A stretch of DNA of 64,000 nucleotides from Phocaeicola faecicola (GTDB taxonomy: Bacteria > Bacteroidota > Bacteroidia > Bacteroidales > Bacteroidaceae), in contig NZ_JABSOE010000003.1 of NCBI RefSeq assembly GCF_013618865.1, forward strand, positions 62,001 to 126,000, in the 5' to 3' direction. Position 1 is the first letter of the stretch, and every line of letters begins with the position of its first letter. Positions 1 to 8,717 of the stretch are shown piece by piece. The notes beneath the pieces were generated by a model that saw only the letters and a program-made list of their open reading frames with translations, did no database searches and had not been told where the DNA came from. Position numbers and translations under genes: made by a program.

Positions 1-775
1 TACGGCCCAGAAACGCCCTTTCCTCCTCGGCCTCAGGCAATTCACCGACCACTCCGGCACCCACCTGACTCCATTCATTCTGCAAAGGATAGAAATCATA
101 AGCCGGTTCTTCATACGGATGCGCCTGTATCAGGGCGGCAGTCACCTGCCTTCTCAGATAAGCCGGCAGAATGGTCTCTATCCGCGTCTCGCACTCCTCG
201 TGCACCACTCCCTGCGTACCGCAGTACGGATGCGTACCTTCTCCGGCACGGAACGTACCCTTTCCTTCCACGTTATAGCTGCAGGAATCATAATTGCCGA
301 TACATCCGCAGCCCGCCTCGAACAGCGCCTTACGCACCTCGTCGGCCCGGTCAGCCGGAACAAAGGTCACCAGCTTGAGCAACGCCGCTTCCTTCGGTTC
401 CAGGATACGCACGTTCTTCAGTCCGATCTTCTCCGCAATCTTATAGTTCACTCCCTGCGGAGCATTGTCCAGATTGGTATGCATGGAGAAAATCACGATA
501 TCGTGCTTGATGGCCTTCATGATACAGCGTTCCACATAGTCACGCCCCGTCAGCGACTTATATCCCTTAAAAATCAGCGGATGATGCGACACAATCAGGT
601 TATACCCCCTCTCGATGGCCTCATCTACCACTGCTTCGGTCACGTCCAGACACAACAAAGCCCCTGTAGCTTCCGCGTCTGTCAATCCTACTTGCAGTCC
701 GGCATTGTCAAATCCGTCCTGCAATGGCAGAGGCGCGAACATCTCAAGGGCAGTTACAAATTCCTTAATTTTCAT
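1..775 (-). CDS. Nif3-like dinuclear metal centre protein (partial, C-terminus outside window)
   Basis: Reading the minus strand from the ATG at 775 gives a protein starting MKIKEFVTALEMFAPLPLQD and open to the window edge. It contains the Nif3/YqfO family (GTP cyclohydrolase I type 2-like) hallmarks: the metal-binding stretch SHHPLIFKGYKSLTG, followed by a section with FSMHTNLDNAPQGVN. The following Cys-rich section (CGCIGNYDSCSYN, then GEGTHPYCG) matches the CutA/PII-like insertion of longer members. The family forms hexamers with a di-metal site; its physiological substrate is poorly defined. A TAnnTTTG element lies just upstream at 796-803. The frame is intact as far as it can be seen. 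Confidence 0.88.
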   Translation of the reverse strand, partial: MKIKEFVTALEMFAPLPLQDGFDNAGLQVGLTDAEATGALLCLDVTEAVVDEAIERGYNLIVSHHPLIFKGYKSLTGRDYVERCIMKAIKHDIVIFSMHTNLDNAPQGVNYKIAEKIGLKNVRILEPKEAALLKLVTFVPADRADEVRKALFEAGCGCIGNYDSCSYNVEGKGTFRAGEGTHPYCGTQGVVHEECETRIETILPAYLRRQVTAALIQAHPYEEPAYDFYPLQNEWSQVGAGVVGELPEAEEERAFLGR

Positions 776-795
776 GTTACGCGAAAATTTATATG

Positions 796-803
796 CAAAG
801 GTA
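796..803 (-). promoter_or_regulatory. Bacteroidetes -7 element (TACCTTTG) for the Nif3-like gene
   Basis: On the minus strand TACCTTTG matches TAnnTTTG and sits 20 nt before the ATG at 775. No TTTG -33 element with 19-21 nt spacing is evident, so this is a partial match. Confidence 0.5.
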
Positions 804-936
804 ATAAAATTCCGACAAACAAAAAAGCGAATCGGCACGAAAAGCGATAAAAATCACAGATTGCGGGAGGCCCGGAAAGGGCTTCCCGCAATGCCATTGG
901 TCCGGACTTCCAAATGTCTTTGCTTCGGATTTCCTT

Positions 937-1407
937 TCACCGGAACGCTCCGGGAACACTCACCCGGCTCTTCATTCTTCCATACAATACATAAGCCACG
1001 ATGCAGCAGGTCGTCAGTATCTCCGACAATGCAAGTGCCAGCCATATTCCCTTAGCCCCCAGTAGCAGAGGCAGTCCCATAAAACTCGGAACAAGGAAGA
1101 CCAGTCCCCTGGCCAGCGCAAAGCAAACGGACGGCCTTACCCTCTCCACACTCTGGTAATACCCTATGACGGCCAGATTGATAATAAAGAAGACAAAGGC
1201 CACAGAAAAATACGGGAAGCCTTCCACCGCTATCCGGGCAGCCTCTCCCTCACCGGCAATGAAGAGCGAGACCAGCCACTGGGGACAGCACGTAAACATG
1301 GCAGCCACCACCGCTCCGCACACCAGCGCCGTCACGACGGCAATCCGCTCCGTATCCCTGCCCCGTTTGTACAGTATACATTCGTTTGCTATTCCCCATT
1401 TTCGCAT
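937..1407 (-). pseudogene. MATE family efflux transporter, C-terminal fragment
   Basis: The 156-aa frame contains only the last third of a MATE/NorM-type multidrug transporter, whose normal length is about 440-460 aa. Four hydrophobic segments are visible, and the tail GIWLALALSEILTTCCIV is characteristic of the family C-terminus. Homology-like sequence starts near NECILYKRGRDTERI. The ATG at 1407 lies immediately after the U-tract of a strong terminator hairpin (1408-1455), so the fragment has no plausible promoter or upstream coding part. The simplest reading is a deletion that removed the first two thirds and left a non-functional remnant. Confidence 0.75.
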
Positions 1408-1455
1408 AAAAAAAGCCGGATAAGATGATGGAACAGTCCACTCATCTTATCCGGC
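1408..1455 (-). terminator. Rho-independent terminator (long stem, T7 tract)
   Basis: The arms at 1415-1432 and 1437-1455 form an 18-bp stem (GCCGGATAAGATGATGGA with its complement, one bulged base) around a 4-nt loop, followed on the minus strand by seven T. It lies about 190 bp downstream of the GH gene at 1647-4457 and would end its transcript just before the MATE fragment. Confidence 0.8.
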
Positions 1456-1646
1456 CCTATCTTTAGCCCTCCGATGCGGATAAAATCTTTTATCAACTCT
1501 TTCTGTTGATTACGGACGCAAAAATGGGTCTTTTATGCGACATATACAAATTATTTCCGTCTTTTTTTGTTCCGGCACTTCGGCATGTCATCCGCATCCA
1601 GGGTTATCCCGTTGAGGCTTCCCCCGCTCACCTTTCCACAATCGGC

Positions 1647-4457
1647 CTACTTGAACACATACCAGTTGCAGCCATAAGGTGGAATTTCAATTTCCAGCGT
1701 AAGCGAATAGTCCCTGTTCAACGACCTCTTCACTTTGTTCCCCTTCGAATCATGCACCCATACCTGGCCGGTCAGTCCCGTATAATACAAAGGAACACTG
1801 ATCACCCTCCGGACCGCTTCCGGCAGGGGATTATAAACCATCAGCAGTCCTTTTTCATCTATCGACGGATTCACATGCACAAAACCATCCCAGTCCGTAC
1901 CGTCCGGGCGCCTCAGGTGCACCAGGTCCGAATCCAGAATCTGCCGGTGAGCCTTGTAAAAGTCAACCCACTTCTTCACAACCGCTTTCGTCTCAGGAGC
2001 ATCAAACAACTGCGGCCCTCTATAGCACGCAATCACACCCGCTCCAAAATTATTGGCCAGACGCATCTCATAATGCGGCAGATGCTCCTTCAAAGGCTCA
2101 ATCGTAGCCGCTTCTCCACCTCCATGATATTCCACCAGAGGCACCATCATCCATCCCATTGAAGGCGTCTTGAGCCATGTTCCGTCATAAATATTCTGCC
2201 GCTCGATGATTTCCTGCTGCTTGCGGGGCAGAGACCAGTTGGCCTCCCTGTATCCCATAGCCGTCTTGTTCTGTCCGTTCATGAAATACCAGTCGGGAAT
2301 ATTCAAGAAGATACCTTCCGACTTACAGTCCTGATAGAACTTCTTGATTTCCTGATACTGCTTCCATTGCGAGTCGGCCAAGCCCTTATGTCCCGGATGA
2401 GTAGTGGCAGCACACTCATCTCCCGGGTAACTGCCGTCATGTTCCAGAATATCCTGTCCCGTCACCTTGAAATAATTTCTCAGCTTATGCAAATACTCCT
2501 GTCCCCACCGGCTTTCCACACAGGGAGAAGCCCCAAACTGCGGAGTATGTCCTTCAGGCATCACCACGTCGTTTTCCGGGTCGATGCTGCGGCTGGCCAG
2601 GAGCGAATAACCTCCGAGCGCAATCCCTTTTGAATGTGCATAATCGGCCAGTTTCCTCATCCTTTCCAGGTTCTCCGCACTGTCATCCTCCAGATTCACC
2701 CCACTCCAGAAGGTCATGATGACCATCTCAAAGCCTACTTCCGCACACTGGTCGATGGCCTTTCTTACCGAGGCATCGTCGGCATTGCGCACATGCATGA
2801 AAATCGGGTTCTCAGCCGTCCACGGAGCCGCAACCCGATACATTTTCCTGATCTGCATCGTCTTGCGCTCACGGTCCCAGGTATCGTGAAACAGTTCCCA
2901 GATCCGGTGACTCGAGAAAACCTCTCCCTTGCCCACACTCTCTGCCAGTCCGTATTCCGGATAGCTTTCCAGCAGACAGGGAGTCTTCATGAGCCAGTCG
3001 ACCTGCGTATTGTACAGCGGGTCCTTGTTCCAGTGTACATGACGCTGATACATCTGATTGTCCCTCGCATCCATCAGGTCCTGCTGGTTGGCATGGGCAA
3101 AGTCCGATTCCACCGTGATGTTCGGCGTCATGAAACTCTTGTCGAAAACAGCAGTGTTTTCGGGTTCCATTACGGCCAGGATCTCACTCTTGTACGAATC
3201 GAGGCACAGGGTATCCGAAGAATGGTTGGCCAGCGTAAACCATTTGCTGATCAACGGAATACCGTCATAAATTTCATAATGCACATCCACCTCCAAAGAC
3301 TTCCAGTAATCCAGACCGGCCGTTCCGTTTCCCTGCTGCAGTCCTCCCAGGACAGTCAGCGCATCCATCCGGCAACGCCCCGGCCTTCCCTTCTCACCGG
3401 CTTCGGTATTCCCACCACCGGCATCCATTTTTCCGATTCGCACACAGCGGGAAACCGCCCCTTGAGGCAGAGACACCTGCTGCAGCTCCGTCCATTTTAC
3501 ACCGTCATAAGAAAAACTGCTGGTCAGTGTATTCCCCATCCGCTGCATCCGGATATAGACCGGTACTCCCGGACGATAACCCGAAAAGTCGGTTCCGTGT
3601 TCCAGGCCGGTACCTGTCATCCCGAACTTCCCATCTGAGGTGCGTAAATAACACTTTATATATCCCTTATCAAACACCCACGCAAGTCCCGGTCCCCAAT
3701 GAGACGACTTGTCCGTACCCGGATTGATCCGGGCAATCAGCACTTCCGCATTTGCCGGCAAGTCCCGTTCTGCATAGGCACAGGTATTGGAAGGAACGAG
3801 AATCTCTCCGACCTTCCCTTCGTTTTCAAAGGCATTGGCCTTATTGGTTGCTGAGGTAACGACCTTCCATCCCTCCGGCAGGGTTTTGGTAAAGTCCGCG
3901 TCCACCACCTTCTGCCGGTTCTGGTCGGAAATCAGGAAGCGTTCCCACCGTCCGACAAGCGCCTCGTCGGCCCTGTACTTCAGAATCAGTTCCTTTCCCT
4001 TCGGTGGCCAGACCGCATTTCCCGATATCCACCCCTTGCGAGGTTTCCAGGGGAAACGTGCGGCAATCGGCCGGACTTCATAGCCCGCGTATTGCAAGGC
4101 CATCGAGTCCCTTTGCATATCCGCCAGCCATTCGGGCAATAAATAATTATGGACCGGCTGCCCCGACAAGCCTCCCACTCTCACCGGCAGGGAATCCATG
4201 CACAGTTCAACTTCGGGACGGACCGAACGCAGCAGTCCTTCCCCTGTCATGAGGTTGTTCAAACGGACGGTCGTACCTTCCTGAAAGACCCGTTCCACCA
4301 GTCCGTTACTCAAAATCAACTGATTATTCTCCTGATACACCCTTGCCTTAAACCCGTCCGGATGCAGCATCCAGTCTTTGTCCGATTCTCCTGCAGAAGC
4401 GAAGACTTCCACCGAACCGATCAGACACAATCCCCATAGGATAGTCCATTTTTTCAT
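1647..4457 (-). CDS. Secreted alpha-galactosidase-like (clan GH-D-like) glycoside hydrolase with an inserted LamG-like domain
   Basis: This 936-aa protein begins with a signal peptide (MKKWTILWGLCLIGSVEVFA), so it acts in the periplasm or at the surface. Residues about 30-180 and 380-550 look like the beta-rich N-terminal domain of GH36-like melibiases. It is interrupted at about 183-370 by a concanavalin/LamG-like beta-sandwich (VDADFTKTLPEGWKVV to VRIGKMDAGG). The C-terminal half (about 560-850) looks like a TIM barrel with candidate acidic residues in ILEHDGSYPGDEC, then a small beta domain ending in LMVYNPLPEAV. Substrate and exact GH family cannot be read from sequence; alpha-galactoside or alpha-N-acetylgalactosaminide cleavage is an inference. 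It stands alone, with no SusC/SusD pair beside it. Confidence 0.6.
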   Translation of the reverse strand: MKKWTILWGLCLIGSVEVFASAGESDKDWMLHPDGFKARVYQENNQLILSNGLVERVFQEGTTVRLNNLMTGEGLLRSVRPEVELCMDSLPVRVGGLSGQPVHNYLLPEWLADMQRDSMALQYAGYEVRPIAARFPWKPRKGWISGNAVWPPKGKELILKYRADEALVGRWERFLISDQNRQKVVDADFTKTLPEGWKVVTSATNKANAFENEGKVGEILVPSNTCAYAERDLPANAEVLIARINPGTDKSSHWGPGLAWVFDKGYIKCYLRTSDGKFGMTGTGLEHGTDFSGYRPGVPVYIRMQRMGNTLTSSFSYDGVKWTELQQVSLPQGAVSRCVRIGKMDAGGGNTEAGEKGRPGRCRMDALTVLGGLQQGNGTAGLDYWKSLEVDVHYEIYDGIPLISKWFTLANHSSDTLCLDSYKSEILAVMEPENTAVFDKSFMTPNITVESDFAHANQQDLMDARDNQMYQRHVHWNKDPLYNTQVDWLMKTPCLLESYPEYGLAESVGKGEVFSSHRIWELFHDTWDRERKTMQIRKMYRVAAPWTAENPIFMHVRNADDASVRKAIDQCAEVGFEMVIMTFWSGVNLEDDSAENLERMRKLADYAHSKGIALGGYSLLASRSIDPENDVVMPEGHTPQFGASPCVESRWGQEYLHKLRNYFKVTGQDILEHDGSYPGDECAATTHPGHKGLADSQWKQYQEIKKFYQDCKSEGIFLNIPDWYFMNGQNKTAMGYREANWSLPRKQQEIIERQNIYDGTWLKTPSMGWMMVPLVEYHGGGEAATIEPLKEHLPHYEMRLANNFGAGVIACYRGPQLFDAPETKAVVKKWVDFYKAHRQILDSDLVHLRRPDGTDWDGFVHVNPSIDEKGLLMVYNPLPEAVRRVISVPLYYTGLTGQVWVHDSKGNKVKRSLNRDYSLTLEIEIPPYGCNWYVFK

Positions 4458-4830
4458 AGCCGTTTTTCTTTAATAGTTGCTTAAACCCATAGATTAAGAT
4501 TCACATTTGACAAGACCGGTGCTCAACGTTTCTTCATGCCGTAATACCGGATGAATATGCATCCGCAGATGAATGACCGGCCCGGATTCATTATATCTAT
4601 ACCACTATGCAAGTTAAGCAAAATTTCTCAATATGTGCAAACAAAAGACCGGCAATTAAGTACCTGAATCTGCCTGCCCCCTTGACATATCCTTATGAAA
4701 ACAGGAAACGCCTGTCTATCTGCAGTGCAGGCACATACAGACAAACAGGCGCTCCATGCCAGTCTTCATCATCCGGACAATGGTCGGAGCCGATGAAGTA
4801 ATTCTTTATTACAATCTGATTATCAATTAT
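4458..4830. other. Intergenic region between the GH gene and the MBL hydrolase
   Basis: These 373 bp separate two minus-strand genes. I see no credible ORF and no good TAnnTTTG element for the GH gene. Near 4700-4755 a 7-bp arm pair (cgcctgt/acaggcg) encloses a GC-rich segment and could be a weak transcript end for the MBL gene. Nothing else was recognised. Confidence 0.4.
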
Positions 4831-5652
4831 TTACAAAGAAATACGTTCCAGGTCATCAGGAACGAAGACACGTCCCTTAAACTCCCCTGCCGCTTCTTCG
4901 GTATATTTCAGTTTCCGGGTATCCAGCGTTTTATCCTCGGTGTGATAAAGTACCAGGTGCTTCACCTTCAGCCCTTCGGCCAGGCGTCCCGCATCCATGG
5001 CCGTACTGTGATGCTTCTCGTAAGGCTTGAAGCGGTCGCGGTCGGCATACAGGCAGAAAGCCTCACACAAGAGCCAGTCGGCTCCCTCCACCTCACTGCG
5101 GTTGCGCTCGTTGTATGGCTCGTCTCCCAGGCAGACCAGCCGCTGTCCGTCGGGCAGGTACGCACGGAAACCAAACTGCTTTTCCTTTGTCGAGAAGATG
5201 TCAAACGCCTTGAATTTCAATCCGCAAGCCTCAAATTCCTCACCGTCCTTCACCTCACACAGGTGGATTCCCACACCCAGGCGGGCCACAATCTTTGCGG
5301 GCAGTGTCATGCGGCAAATCCAGTCGATTACCTGCAGGGCCTTGTCGTGCCCCCACACCCGCAATTCTCCTTCATACTTTCCCTGCTGCATCTGCTGCGC
5401 CACGGTACGAATCATCCAGATAACTCCCAATACATGATCGGTGTGTGCGTGGGTTACAAAAATATCGTGAATGTCAGTCACGGCGATACCGGCCTTTTCC
5501 AGTTGTACCAGAATTCCGTTTCCGCCTCCCGCATCCGTCAGCAGTATTCCCCTGTCTGTACGCAGTGCAAAACAGGTATTGTAGCAACGGGTCACGGCTG
5601 CATTCCCCGTGCCCAGCATAATCAATTCAGTCTGTCTCATCGTTTTATTCAA
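4831..5652 (-). CDS. MBL-fold metallohydrolase, RNase Z-like
   Basis: This 273-aa protein has the metallo-beta-lactamase core: an early LGTGNAAV strand, LLTDAGGG, the zinc motif THAHTDH, a later LGDEP metal ligand and a terminal LVLYHTED histidine. Spacing and the opening resemble RNase Z/arylsulfatase-type MBL enzymes, but it is shorter than typical RNase Z and may hydrolyse a small ester or phosphodiester. No signal peptide is visible, so it is cytoplasmic. The start could also be the Met at codon 5 (MRQTELIMLG). It is a single gene with a 322-bp gap to proS upstream. Confidence 0.75.
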   Translation of the reverse strand: MNKTMRQTELIMLGTGNAAVTRCYNTCFALRTDRGILLTDAGGGNGILVQLEKAGIAVTDIHDIFVTHAHTDHVLGVIWMIRTVAQQMQQGKYEGELRVWGHDKALQVIDWICRMTLPAKIVARLGVGIHLCEVKDGEEFEACGLKFKAFDIFSTKEKQFGFRAYLPDGQRLVCLGDEPYNERNRSEVEGADWLLCEAFCLYADRDRFKPYEKHHSTAMDAGRLAEGLKVKHLVLYHTEDKTLDTRKLKYTEEAAGEFKGRVFVPDDLERISL

Positions 5653-5974
5653 TCGTTTTCATTGTCCGCCCCGGTTTGTCTGACGCATAAGCCACCGGCA
5701 CATCTGCCCGTTCTCATTCAGGCAAAATCCTGCGGTACGGCATCCATTCTGCCTGCTGAAACGGTCATTTTCTCTCCCCGTCTCAAGGATAAAAAGGATG
5801 CCCCACGTCCTTCCTTCGGTTCACGGCACTGATTCAATAATCCACGCTTCAGATTAATTAATCCGCGCCGCTAACCAATAAAGATTCCGTATCGGACAAA
5901 AAAATGGCTGCACATTTATGATAAAATTCATGTGCAGCCATCGTATTATTCATATCAATACAAAAATGTCCTGA
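5653..5974. other. Intergenic region between the MBL hydrolase and proS
   Basis: These 322 bp contain the proS terminator (5898-5940) at the proS end. The rest has no recognisable ORF, and no TAnnTTTG element was found for the MBL gene. Confidence 0.4.
5898..5940 (-). terminator. Rho-independent terminator of proS
   Basis: TGGCTGCACAT (5905-5915) and ATGTGCAGCCA (5930-5940) form a perfect 11-bp stem, followed on the minus strand by a seven-T tract at 5898-5904. It lies 35 bp after the proS stop codon. Confidence 0.9.
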
Positions 5975-7465
5975 TTAATAAGCGCGTGCAAAGAGGACAC
6001 GGCGGGCAGACGGTTTTCCTGTAACCATGTCCACACCCGGAGTCAGGCTCTCTTCATCAGCTTCGAAAGGCAGACAGCGGATAGTAGCCTTGGTTTCTTC
6101 CTTGATACGCTCTTCAGTTTCGGTAGTACCGTCCCAGTGAGCCAGGATGAATCCACCCTTCTCAATCTGTTCCTTAAACTGCTCGTAAGTATCCACCTTC
6201 ACTGTATTTGCCAGACGATACTTCAGGGCTTTCTGGTAGATGTTGTTCTGGATGTCTTCCAGCAGGTTCTGAACGTATTCTTCGATGCCGTCGCAAGAAC
6301 GTGTTTCCTTTTCCAGGGTATCACGACGCATGATTTCCATGGTGTTGTTTTCCAGGTCACGGCCACCCATAACCAGACGTACAGGTACTCCCTTCAGTTC
6401 GTAATCAGCGAACTTGAAGCCCGGACGCTTGTTGTCGGCGTTGTCGTATTTCACTGAGATACCCATGCTGCGCAACTTGTTGACGATGCCTTCTACCTTT
6501 GCATCGATCTGACGCAACTGTTCGTCGTTCTTGTAGATAGGCACAATCACTACCTGGATAGGAGCCAGATGCGGAGGAAGTACCAGACCGTTGTCGTCGG
6601 AGTGAGTCATGATCAGCGCTCCCATCAGACGGGTAGATACACCCCATGAAGTAGCCCAAACATAATCCAGCTTGTTGTTCTTGTCTACAAACTGTACGTT
6701 GAAAGCCTTGGCAAAATTCTGTCCCAGGAAATGAGAAGTACCGCACTGCAGTGCCTTTCCGTCCTGCATCAGTCCTTCAATGGTATAGGTATCCAATGCA
6801 CCGGCGAAACGTTCGTTGGCCGATTTCACACCTTTTACTACCGGTACAGCCATGTATTTCTCGGCGAAGTCACCATATACGTGCAGCATCTTCTGTGCTT
6901 CAGCTTCAGCTTCCTCACGGGTAGCATGAGCCGTATGTCCTTCCTGCCACAGGAACTCAGCCGTACGCAGGAACAGACGGGTACGCATTTCCCAGCGCAT
7001 TACATTGGCCCACTGGTTGCACAGGATAGGCAGGTCACGGTATGAATTGATCCAGTTCTTATAAGTACTCCAGATAATGGTTTCCGAAGTCGGACGGATA
7101 ATCAGCTCTTCTTCCAGTTTGGCTGCGGGGTCGACAATCACTCCAGAACCGTCTTCTGCATTTTTCAGACGGTAGTGAGTCACTACGGCACATTCCTTGG
7201 CAAATCCTTCCACGTGTTCTGCTTCCCGGCTCAAGTATGATTTCGGAATCAGCAGCGGGAAATAAGCGTTGACGTGTCCGGTTGCCTTGAACATATCGTC
7301 CAGGATACGCTGCATCTTTTCCCAGATTGCATAGCCGTAAGGCTTGATTACCATACAGCCACGCACCGGCGACTGTTCTGCCAGGTCGGCCTTTACCACC
7401 AAATCATTATACCACTGTGAATAGTTTTCACTTCTTTTGGTAAGTTCTTTCAGTTCTTTTGCCAT
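5975..7465 (-). CDS. proS: Prolyl-tRNA synthetase (eukaryote/archaea-like type)
   Basis: ProS charges tRNA-Pro with proline in the cytoplasm. At 496 aa it is the short form without the bacterial INS editing domain and has the C-terminal extension of the archaeal/eukaryotic class, ending in ARAY. Class II motifs are visible: the adenylate-binding [12 protein letters not shown], motif 2 around [20 protein letters not shown] followed by GHTAHAT, and a motif 3-like [17 protein letters not shown]. The anticodon-binding domain follows ([12 protein letters not shown]). This type is usual in Bacteroidetes. It is monocistronic, with its own TAnnTTTG element (7510-7517) and terminator (5898-5940). Confidence 0.96.
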   Translation of the reverse strand: MAKELKELTKRSENYSQWYNDLVVKADLAEQSPVRGCMVIKPYGYAIWEKMQRILDDMFKATGHVNAYFPLLIPKSYLSREAEHVEGFAKECAVVTHYRLKNAEDGSGVIVDPAAKLEEELIIRPTSETIIWSTYKNWINSYRDLPILCNQWANVMRWEMRTRLFLRTAEFLWQEGHTAHATREEAEAEAQKMLHVYGDFAEKYMAVPVVKGVKSANERFAGALDTYTIEGLMQDGKALQCGTSHFLGQNFAKAFNVQFVDKNNKLDYVWATSWGVSTRLMGALIMTHSDDNGLVLPPHLAPIQVVIVPIYKNDEQLRQIDAKVEGIVNKLRSMGISVKYDNADNKRPGFKFADYELKGVPVRLVMGGRDLENNTMEIMRRDTLEKETRSCDGIEEYVQNLLEDIQNNIYQKALKYRLANTVKVDTYEQFKEQIEKGGFILAHWDGTTETEERIKEETKATIRCLPFEADEESLTPGVDMVTGKPSARRVLFARAY

Positions 7466-7509
7466 AACTTATATGTTATTTTACTTGTTCTCTGTTTTTA
7501 TACGGAATG

Positions 7510-7517
7510 CAAAGTTA
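7510..7517 (-). promoter_or_regulatory. -7 element (TAACTTTG) of proS
   Basis: TAACTTTG on the minus strand matches TAnnTTTG and would place the transcript start about 40 nt before the proS ATG. It directly follows the terminator of the upstream gene, so that hairpin occupies the -33 region. Confidence 0.6.
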
Positions 7518-7519
7518 GC

Positions 7520-7560
7520 AAAAAAGAAAATAGCAGCCTATAATCGGCTGCTATTTTCTT
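7520..7560 (-). terminator. Rho-independent terminator of the yhcH-glgB-membrane protein operon
   Basis: AAGAAAATAGCAGCC (7524-7538) pairs perfectly with 7546-7560 across a 7-nt loop, and the minus strand continues into a T-rich tract. The upstream arm overlaps the stop codon of the 7559-8710 gene. Confidence 0.85.
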
Positions 7561-8710
7561 ACTGCTGGTAATCAAAATACCACCAATAGGTATCTCCGAA
7601 ATCTTTCCGCAACAGGTTCTTCCCTCCCGGGGTGGTCTGCAGCCGGGTGCGCTCTGCACGGTAGTCCTCAAACCGGCGGAGCATCACCGAGTCGGCAATG
7701 GCCCAGGTAGTGTCGGCATGCTCGGTCTGATAGAGCAGTACGGCCTCACGGTAGCACCGGGGCAGCCCCGTTTCGGGTTCGTAAAAATCCGAGAGTCCTC
7801 TGAAAAAGTCATCCAGTCTTTTATCCAGCAGCAGCGACGACAGGTAATAGTCGACAGCCAGGTGACTGCCTTTTTCCTGATAACAGATGTCTCCCAGGAA
7901 ATCAGTGAAACGCTGCTGGAAGGAAATGCGCTCTCCCAGAAGGGCACTGATGGAGTCGTTGGTGTAACGCAGCACGGTGAGTGAGTCACTGGCAAAGAAA
8001 AGACCGTCGGAAGCATAATACTGAGGATACTGGAAAAGCCGTTCGCCGATCTGTCCGGAACGGAGCATCGCATAGCTCCGCAAGGCTGTCAGCGTGCGAC
8101 TGGCCTCGAGCGAACGCCGGCCGGTGTTGAGTGCGCCTTCATAATCTCCGGCACGCAGGCAACGCTCCACCTGCAGTTCATGATGGAAGTCACGGTCTGA
8201 ATTGCCCATGGCAACCGTCATTCCACAGAGAACCAGCAAAAAGAATACGTTCCAGTTCAGCGTACCGAACATCTCCCCCTCACCGCCGGTACGGACAGGC
8301 CAGAACCGTCTGAGAAGAAAAGCCAGTCCCGCATACAGCACCAGCAGCAGCGGCAACAGCCATCCCCATGACGTATGGTACTGCGAGGTATACACGTCCC
8401 GTCCGACATCGGTCAGCACTCCCAGCAACAGACACGAAGGGAAATAAGACAGGGTCTGTATCTCATTGCGCAACTTGAGCAGGGCATTTACCCCCCAGCG
8501 CAGCAGCAGCAATACCAGCGTAATGATCAGGGCACTGGCCAGAGGAGCAAAACTGGTTTTTCCGTGGGCCAGCGAAAAATGAAGCGCCTCCAGCACGTCG
8601 CGCTGAAAGACATATAAATAGACGACGCTGAAGACAGAGAAAAGAAAGCCGCACACAACGGTCTGTATGCGCGCGGCTCTCTTATAGGTTTCGGATATAA
8701 ATTCACTCAT
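7559..8710 (-). CDS. Membrane protein of unknown function (resembles DUF6057)
   Basis: This 383-aa protein has about four hydrophobic segments in its first 165 residues (about 18-36, 58-72, 118-132 and 150-166). A soluble C-terminal half follows with helical, TPR-like spacing (AGDYEGALNTGRRSLEAS, CYQEKGSHLAVDYYLSSLLL). I recall similar Bacteroides proteins annotated as DUF6057, but no function is known to me. It starts 7 bp after glgB and shares its terminator, so it is probably co-transcribed with yhcH and glgB. A role in glycogen metabolism would be guesswork. Confidence 0.65.
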   Translation of the reverse strand: MSEFISETYKRAARIQTVVCGFLFSVFSVVYLYVFQRDVLEALHFSLAHGKTSFAPLASALIITLVLLLLRWGVNALLKLRNEIQTLSYFPSCLLLGVLTDVGRDVYTSQYHTSWGWLLPLLLVLYAGLAFLLRRFWPVRTGGEGEMFGTLNWNVFFLLVLCGMTVAMGNSDRDFHHELQVERCLRAGDYEGALNTGRRSLEASRTLTALRSYAMLRSGQIGERLFQYPQYYASDGLFFASDSLTVLRYTNDSISALLGERISFQQRFTDFLGDICYQEKGSHLAVDYYLSSLLLDKRLDDFFRGLSDFYEPETGLPRCYREAVLLYQTEHADTTWAIADSVMLRRFEDYRAERTRLQTTPGGKNLLRKDFGDTYWWYFDYQQ

Positions 8711-8717
8711 AAACTAT

